DNA of 10,598 nt from positions 1 to 10,598 of the forward strand of contig CAVDAL010000023.1 of the NCBI GenBank assembly GCA_963606965.1, in the 5' to 3' direction. This document shows, piece after piece, positions 6,515 to 10,598 of this stretch. Each line of letters opens with the position of its first letter. The first letter of the stretch is position 1. The position numbers and the translations under genes are program-made. This DNA comes from CAVDAL01 sp963606965 (GTDB taxonomy: Bacteria > Actinomycetota > Coriobacteriia > Coriobacteriales > QAMH01). Below the pieces are notes generated by a model, which saw nothing but the letters and a program-made list of their open reading frames with translations, was not told the DNA's origin and searched no databases.

Positions 6515-7933
6515 TTACTCCGCAATCTGAACAGCATCTTTTTCAAGTGCTTCTTTTGCTGTTTCAAGCTGGACTTTAACAGCTTCATGGCCTGTGCCGC
6601 CAAAGCTTGTGCGCTTTGCAACAACTTTGTCAATGTCTACAGCATCAACAGCATCTTCACCAAAAAGCGGCTCAGCTTCTGCCAATTCTTCAACTGTCAA
6701 TTCCTGCAAAGTTTTACCATGCTTTTCACAATCCAAAACAAGCTTACCAACAACAGCATGAGCTTCGCGGAAAGGCATGCCCTTGCCAACAAGATAGTCA
6801 GCCAAATCTGTAGCAGCCATAAAGCCACCCTGCGCACCTTTACGCATTGTTTCTTCATTAATCTTCATTGTTGAAATCATGCCAGTCATAACAGTCAAAG
6901 AATTAACTGTTGTATCCACAGCATCGAAAACGCCTTCTTTGTCTTCCTGCATATCTTTGTTATAAGCAAGCGGCAGAGCCTTCATTGTTGTGAGCAAGCC
7001 CATCAAGTCGCCATAAACTCTGCCAACCTTGCCGCGAATAAGCTCTGCAAAATCAGGATTTTTCTTCTGCGGCATAATGGAAGAGCCTGTTGAATATGAA
7101 TCAGAAAGAGTGATGAATGCAAATTCGTTGCTGCTCCAATAGATCAGCTCTTCACACATGCGTGAAAGATGCATCATAGTCACCGAGCAAGCATAATTTA
7201 AATCAAGCAAAAAGTCGCGGTCGCTTACTGCGTCCATGCTATTCGGATAAATGCTATTGAACTCTAAGTTTTTTGCGACAAATTCGCGATCAAGCGGATA
7301 TGTTGTGCCAGCTAATGCAGCAGAACCAAGTGGCAAATTGTCAGCAGCAATATATGCCTGCTTAAAGCGAGTGAAGTCGCGAGTAAACATCCAAAAATAT
7401 GCAAGCATGTGGTGGCTGAATAAAACAGGCTGCGCCTTTTGCATGTGAGTATATCCTGGCATAACAACACCAAAATTATCTTCAGCAATTTTAAGCAGAG
7501 CAGCGCGCAATTCATTAACAAGCTTCATCAGCTTCAATGCAAGCTTTTTTGAATGATGATGAGCATCTGTTGCAACTTGGTCATTGCGGCTGCGGCCTGT
7601 ATGCAAGCGACCGCCAGCTTCACCAATATTTTCAGTCAAATTGCGTTCGATTGACATATGAATGTCTTCATCATTAATATCGAATGTGAAATTGCCAGCC
7701 TTGATTTGTTTGGCAATATCATTTAAACCTTCAACAATCGCATCGGCGTCTTCCCAAGAAATAATTCCCTGTTTTGCAAGCATTGCAGCATGAACCTGCG
7801 AACCAATAATGTCAGATTCCCACATGCGCTTATCAACTGGCAAAGACGCGCCAAATTCTTGTGTAAACTTTTCTGGGCTAGCTTCAAACCTGCCGCCCCA
7901 TAATGCTTCATGTTCTTCAGTATTTTCAGACAT
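6515..7933 (-). CDS. argH: Argininosuccinate lyase
   Basis: This enzyme catalyses the last step of arginine synthesis, cleaving argininosuccinate to arginine and fumarate. The 472 residues are typical of the cytoplasmic homotetrameric aspartase/fumarase superfamily. The start LWGGRF is diagnostic for ArgH. HTGRSRND (111-118) forms the first conserved region, GYTHMQKAQP (160-169) carries the active-site His163, and GSSIMPQKKNPD (283-294) is the signature loop with the catalytic serine. The ATG at 7933 has AAGG five bases upstream. The C-terminus is acidic. argG and other arginine genes are absent from the window, and the gene is instead coupled to a U32 protein. No clear ArgR box is seen in the 206-bp upstream gap. 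Confidence 0.97.
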   Translation of the reverse strand: MSENTEEHEALWGGRFEASPEKFTQEFGASLPVDKRMWESDIIGSQVHAAMLAKQGIISWEDADAIVEGLNDIAKQIKAGNFTFDINDEDIHMSIERNLTENIGEAGGRLHTGRSRNDQVATDAHHHSKKLALKLMKLVNELRAALLKIAEDNFGVVMPGYTHMQKAQPVLFSHHMLAYFWMFTRDFTRFKQAYIAADNLPLGSAALAGTTYPLDREFVAKNLEFNSIYPNSMDAVSDRDFLLDLNYACSVTMMHLSRMCEELIYWSSNEFAFITLSDSYSTGSSIMPQKKNPDFAELIRGKVGRVYGDLMGLLTTMKALPLAYNKDMQEDKEGVFDAVDTTVNSLTVMTGMISTMKINEETMRKGAQGGFMAATDLADYLVGKGMPFREAHAVVGKLVLDCEKHGKTLQELTVEELAEAEPLFGEDAVDAVDIDKVVAKRTSFGGTGHEAVKVQLETAKEALEKDAVQIAE

Positions 7934-7978
7934 AATTACCTTTTCAGATATAAATAAACTTTTAATTCGTAAGGCAAT

Positions 7979-8007
7979 ACTTTACCGCATGCGCAAGCTT
8001 ATGTGAA
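7979..8007 (-). promoter_or_regulatory. Candidate promoter of the argH-U32 unit
   Basis: On the minus strand TTCACA (8002-8007, five of six) and TAAAGT (7979-7984, four of six) are 17 bases apart. The spacer contains the perfect 8-bp palindrome CGCATGCG (7986-7993), a possible operator. The predicted start near 7972 gives a leader of about 40 bases. Confidence 0.4.
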
Positions 8008-8050
8008 ACAAGCCTTTGACGAGCGGGAAAAGTTTGCAAGCAACAAGTAC

Positions 8051-8084
8051 AAAAGAGCTTGCCGTTTATTGGCAAGCCCTTTTT
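8051..8084 (-). terminator. Strong, probably bidirectional, intrinsic terminator after putP
   Basis: GAGCTTGCC (8055-8063) and GGCAAGCCC (8071-8079) form a nine-pair stem with one wobble around a seven-base loop. It is flanked by AAAA on the left and TTTTT on the right, so on the minus strand it reads stem then TTTT for putP. It isolates putP from argH. Confidence 0.85.
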
Positions 8085-8139
8085 CACTTCAATAATTTTG
8101 CGAATATCAAAAATCAATAATTAAACGAAACGCAAAAAA

Positions 8140-9603
8140 TTAATCATCATATTCCATAGCTTCATCGAAGAGTTCTTCAACTTCTTTGCCAGGAGCTTTT
8201 GTTACAAGCGTTGCAATAATTGCCGCAATCATGCCAGCAGCAAAGCCCGGAAGAAGTTCATATAGACCAATTGGAGTTGTTAAGAAAACAAGCCATAGAA
8301 TGTCAACAACAGCTCCAACGCAAATGCCTGTAACAGCGCCAACAAAATTAAAGCGCTTCCAGAACAAGCTAAGGATGATTGCAGGACCAAAAGCTGCGCC
8401 AAAAATGCCCCAAGCATTTGAAACAAGGCTCATAATTGAGCCAGCGTCCGGGTTAGCAGCAATTATCACAGCAATGACTGAAATAATCACAACAGCAAGG
8501 CGACTAATCCAAGACATTTCTTTGTCGCTTGCTTTGTCTTTGCGAAGCATTGGCTTGTAAACATCTGCAGCTAAAGATGAAGCAGCAGAAAGCATCTGTG
8601 CGCTTGCTGTGCTCATGGACGCTGCCAAAATTGCTGCAAGCAAAATGCCAGAAATCACAGCAGGGAAAATTGCGCGAACCATCAAAATGAAGACGAGTGA
8701 ATTTTCTTCGACATCTGCACTATAGCCCAAGAACTGACGACCAATAATGCCAATTAAAGCAGCAAAGATAACAATCAAAACAGTCCAGCCAACACCAATT
8801 GTTGCTGACTTCTTCATCTCTTTTTGTGAACGCAGCGACATAAAACGAACAATAATATGTGGCATGCCTGCATAGCCAAGACCCCATGCAAGGCCGCTCA
8901 AAATATCTTGCCAAGATGTGAGCAAGTTGAAATATCCTGCTGGCACTGCAGCTGCTGCAGCGGAAGTATCAATCATGAATGCTGCAAAAATTGGAGCAAT
9001 CATCATTGCGGCAAGCATTAACAAACCTTGGAAAAAGTCTGTCCAGCAAGCTGCTTTGAAGCCGCCTAAAAAGACATAGCCGATTGTAATAATTGCAGCA
9101 ATATACATTGCAATATTTTCATCAATACCTGCAACAGTATTAAAAAGTGTGCCGCATGCCTTAATGCTTGAAGATGCATAAATTGTATATGCAACCAAAA
9201 AGACGATAGCACTAATTACCTGCAACGCTTTTGACTTGCTTAAGAAGCGATTAGTCAAATATTGCGGAATGGTAATTGAATCCTTTGCCACGATGGAAAA
9301 TTTGCGCAAGCGTGGCGCAAAGAAAATCCAACTTGCGGCATAACCCAAAGCTAAACCGATTGAAATCCAAGCCTGCCCCAAACCAAGAGCATAAATTGCT
9401 GTTGGCAAGCCCATAAGCACCCATGCACTCATGTCTGATGTACCAGCCGACAAAGCTGTAACCCAAGGGCCCATCTGTCGCCCGCCAAGGAAGTATTCCT
9501 TGTCGCCACCTGTCTTGGTTTTAACAAAGAAAACAACACCAATTGCCAACATGCAAACCAAGTAAACAATAAAAACAATTAATTCAATTGCCGCTCTGTC
9601 CAT
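8140..9603 (-). CDS. putP: Sodium/proline symporter (SSS family)
   Basis: PutP imports proline across the cytoplasmic membrane with sodium and belongs to the LeuT-fold solute:sodium symporters. From the ATG at 9603 it has 487 residues and about 13 membrane segments. FLGGRQMGPWVTALSAGTSDMSAWVLMGLP (38-67) matches the PutP core, including Asp57, Met58 and Ser59, equivalent to the sodium-site region around Asp55-Ser57 in E. coli. ASMSTASAQ (328-336) supplies Ser331 and Thr332, matching Ser340/Thr341. GWRNP-type loss is not seen and the frame is intact. The longer GTG start at 9660 lacks a ribosome site, whereas 9603 has AAGGA six to seven bases upstream. A LysR-type regulator diverges from it. 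Proline is the best substrate guess, but other SSS substrates cannot be excluded. Confidence 0.92.
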   Translation of the reverse strand: MDRAAIELIVFIVYLVCMLAIGVVFFVKTKTGGDKEYFLGGRQMGPWVTALSAGTSDMSAWVLMGLPTAIYALGLGQAWISIGLALGYAASWIFFAPRLRKFSIVAKDSITIPQYLTNRFLSKSKALQVISAIVFLVAYTIYASSSIKACGTLFNTVAGIDENIAMYIAAIITIGYVFLGGFKAACWTDFFQGLLMLAAMMIAPIFAAFMIDTSAAAAAVPAGYFNLLTSWQDILSGLAWGLGYAGMPHIIVRFMSLRSQKEMKKSATIGVGWTVLIVIFAALIGIIGRQFLGYSADVEENSLVFILMVRAIFPAVISGILLAAILAASMSTASAQMLSAASSLAADVYKPMLRKDKASDKEMSWISRLAVVIISVIAVIIAANPDAGSIMSLVSNAWGIFGAAFGPAIILSLFWKRFNFVGAVTGICVGAVVDILWLVFLTTPIGLYELLPGFAAGMIAAIIATLVTKAPGKEVEELFDEAMEYDD

Positions 9604-9627
9604 AGAAATCCTTAAACCTTTAACATA

Positions 9628-9656
9628 AATATGAATAATCAACGGGAGATATTCAA
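9628..9656 (-). promoter_or_regulatory. Candidate proximal putP promoter
   Basis: On the minus strand TTGAAT (9651-9656, four of six) and CATATT (9628-9633, four of six) are 17 bases apart, giving a leader of about 20 bases with AAGGA. It is an alternative to the distal TATAAT at 9693-9698. Confidence 0.3.
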
Positions 9657-9671
9657 CCACAAAATGTAGTA

Positions 9672-9700
9672 TTCTAAAAGCGAATATTTCGCATTATAAA
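9672..9700. promoter_or_regulatory. Divergent promoter/operator core of putP and the LysR gene
   Basis: A perfect TATAAT on the minus strand (9693-9698) could be a distal putP -10. The overlapping TATAAA on the plus strand (9695-9700), with TTCTAA (9672-9677) at 17-base spacing, could serve the regulator gene. Between them lies the perfect dyad GCGAA-TAT-TTCGC (9680-9692). A protein bound there would cover both promoters, as expected for LysR-type autoregulation. The plus-strand start would fall near the ribosome site, so that promoter is less certain. Confidence 0.42.
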
Positions 9701-9750
9701 TATGAGGATTTGTAATATATGGAAGTTAACCTGCAAAAATATTTCGCATT
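9683..9750 (+). repeat. 13-bp direct repeat spanning the LysR promoter and gene start
   Basis: AATATTTCGCATT occurs at 9683-9695 and again at 9738-9750, 55 bases apart. The first copy overlaps the dyad in the promoter region; the second lies within codons 7-11 of the regulator gene. The match is exact over 13 bases. It may mark two binding sites for the regulator, or be chance in AT-rich DNA. Confidence 0.55.
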
Positions 9751-10585
9751 TACAAGCGCTGTTGAATACGGATCATTCACAGAAGCGGCAAAACATCTGA
9801 ATTATTCGCAAAGCGGAATTAGCCGCATGATTGCTGACCTTGAAAATGAATGGCAGATAAATTTGCTTGAACGGCACAAGGGTGGAGTGCGCTTAACAAG
9901 CGACGGAACAAAAATTTTGCCATATGTTCGCAGTGTTTGTGAAGAATATAACAAGCTTGAAGTGCAACTTGATGAGCTTCATGGTTTGAAGTCTGGTCTT
10001 ATTCGCATTGCAACATTTTCTAGTGGTGCTTCCCTTTGGCTGCCAAATATCATTAAAAAATTTCAGAAGACTTATCCAAATATTAATTATGAAATCATGC
10101 TTGGCGACTATACAGAAATTGAACAATGGATTATTGAAGGCAAAGCAGATTGTGGCTTTATGGCACTGCCTGTTAACCCACAGCTTGAAACAATCCCTAT
10201 TCAGCAAGACCAAATGCTTGCCGTTATCCCAAAAGATCATCCGCGTGCAAAGGATAAGAAATTTCCAATCAAAGCTTTAGCTGATGAACCATTTATGCTC
10301 CTTGAAAAAGGCAACGGTGAAGAAATGGAGCGCATTTTGCGTGAAAATGGCTTGGAGCCGCGAATTTCTTTTAGTACTTGGGATGACTATGCCATTATGG
10401 CTATGGTTGAAAAAGGCTTAGGCATTAGCGTGCTGACGCAAATGATTATGAAGCGCTGCCCTTATGACATTTTGGGCAAGCCGCTTGACCCGCCAGTTTA
10501 TAGAGATGTTGTTTTAGCATTCCGCGGCAAAGATGCATCTTCCCTTGCTTTGCAACGCTTTATTGAATATCTGCCTTATAGATAA
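9719..10585 (+). CDS. LysR-type transcriptional regulator divergent from putP
   Basis: A 288-residue LysR-family DNA-binding regulator, usual length for the family. The N-terminal winged helix-turn-helix covers about 1-60: GSFTEAAKHLNYSQSGISRMIADLENEW includes the recognition helix near 30-41, followed by LLERHKGGVRLTSDG. A linker helix (about 65-90) leads into the two-lobed effector-binding domain starting GLIRIATFSS (92-101). The ATG at 9719 is preceded by GAGGA (9704-9708) ten bases away. Divergence from putP over a 115-bp gap suggests it controls the symporter in response to proline or a related small molecule, but the ligand is not readable. It uses the same codon style as its neighbours and is complete, with 13 bases left in the window. 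Confidence 0.93.
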   Translation: MEVNLQKYFAFTSAVEYGSFTEAAKHLNYSQSGISRMIADLENEWQINLLERHKGGVRLTSDGTKILPYVRSVCEEYNKLEVQLDELHGLKSGLIRIATFSSGASLWLPNIIKKFQKTYPNINYEIMLGDYTEIEQWIIEGKADCGFMALPVNPQLETIPIQQDQMLAVIPKDHPRAKDKKFPIKALADEPFMLLEKGNGEEMERILRENGLEPRISFSTWDDYAIMAMVEKGLGISVLTQMIMKRCPYDILGKPLDPPVYRDVVLAFRGKDASSLALQRFIEYLPYR

Positions 10586-10598
10586 AAAGAAGTGGGCC

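Noticed and set aside
7934..8050. ArgR operator upstream of argH
   Set aside because: No pair of 18-bp ArgR-like boxes with the expected inward-facing arms could be found.
9604..9660. Longer putP reading from GTG at 9660 with 19 extra residues
   Set aside because: No ribosome site there, the extension is unlike PutP N-termini, and the ATG at 9603 has a good site and aligns with the family start.

Overview
The window is a bacterial chromosomal segment of roughly 42% GC (rough estimate from sampled lines), densely coded and almost entirely transcribed leftward (minus strand). Single bacterial-type genes, leader-sized gaps, Shine-Dalgarno sites and a tRNA with an encoded CCA all fit. The taxon cannot be fixed from sequence alone. 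The style of the long U32 protein, TyrS and the type II Cas proteins leads me, with low confidence, to a low-GC Coriobacteriia-like actinobacterium or a clostridial relative.

Layout from left to right. Positions 1-204 have no protein gene but look like a CRISPR leader reading leftward, with a possible first repeat at 13-48. Next is a type II adaptation pair, cas2 (205-519) and cas1 (512-1435), translated in the order cas1 then cas2 with overlapping ends. A 167-bp gap holds the cas1 promoter and the terminator of a tRNA-Pro(TGG) gene (1603-1679), whose 3' end faces the cas genes. No cas9 lies upstream of cas1 or anywhere else in the window, so the effector must be beyond the left edge, elsewhere in the genome, or absent.

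The middle holds a co-oriented run: argH, a long U32-family protein, tyrS and a Bcr/CflA-type drug efflux transporter. argH and U32 are tightly coupled. tyrS has its own strong ribosome binding site after a 102-bp gap. The transporter follows tyrS by 43 bp with no terminator seen. The run is bounded upstream by a strong, probably bidirectional, terminator at 8051-8084.

On the right, a PutP-type sodium/proline symporter (minus) and a LysR-type regulator (plus) diverge from a 115-bp region. That region carries a perfect inverted repeat next to a consensus -10 and a 13-bp sequence repeated at the start of the regulator gene, consistent with the regulator controlling the symporter and itself.

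The main point of interest is the left edge: a cas1-cas2 pair without cas9 upstream, sitting just after a tRNA 3' end, with a promoter-bearing leader that contains an unusual dyad. The remaining genes look like ordinary housekeeping and transport functions.
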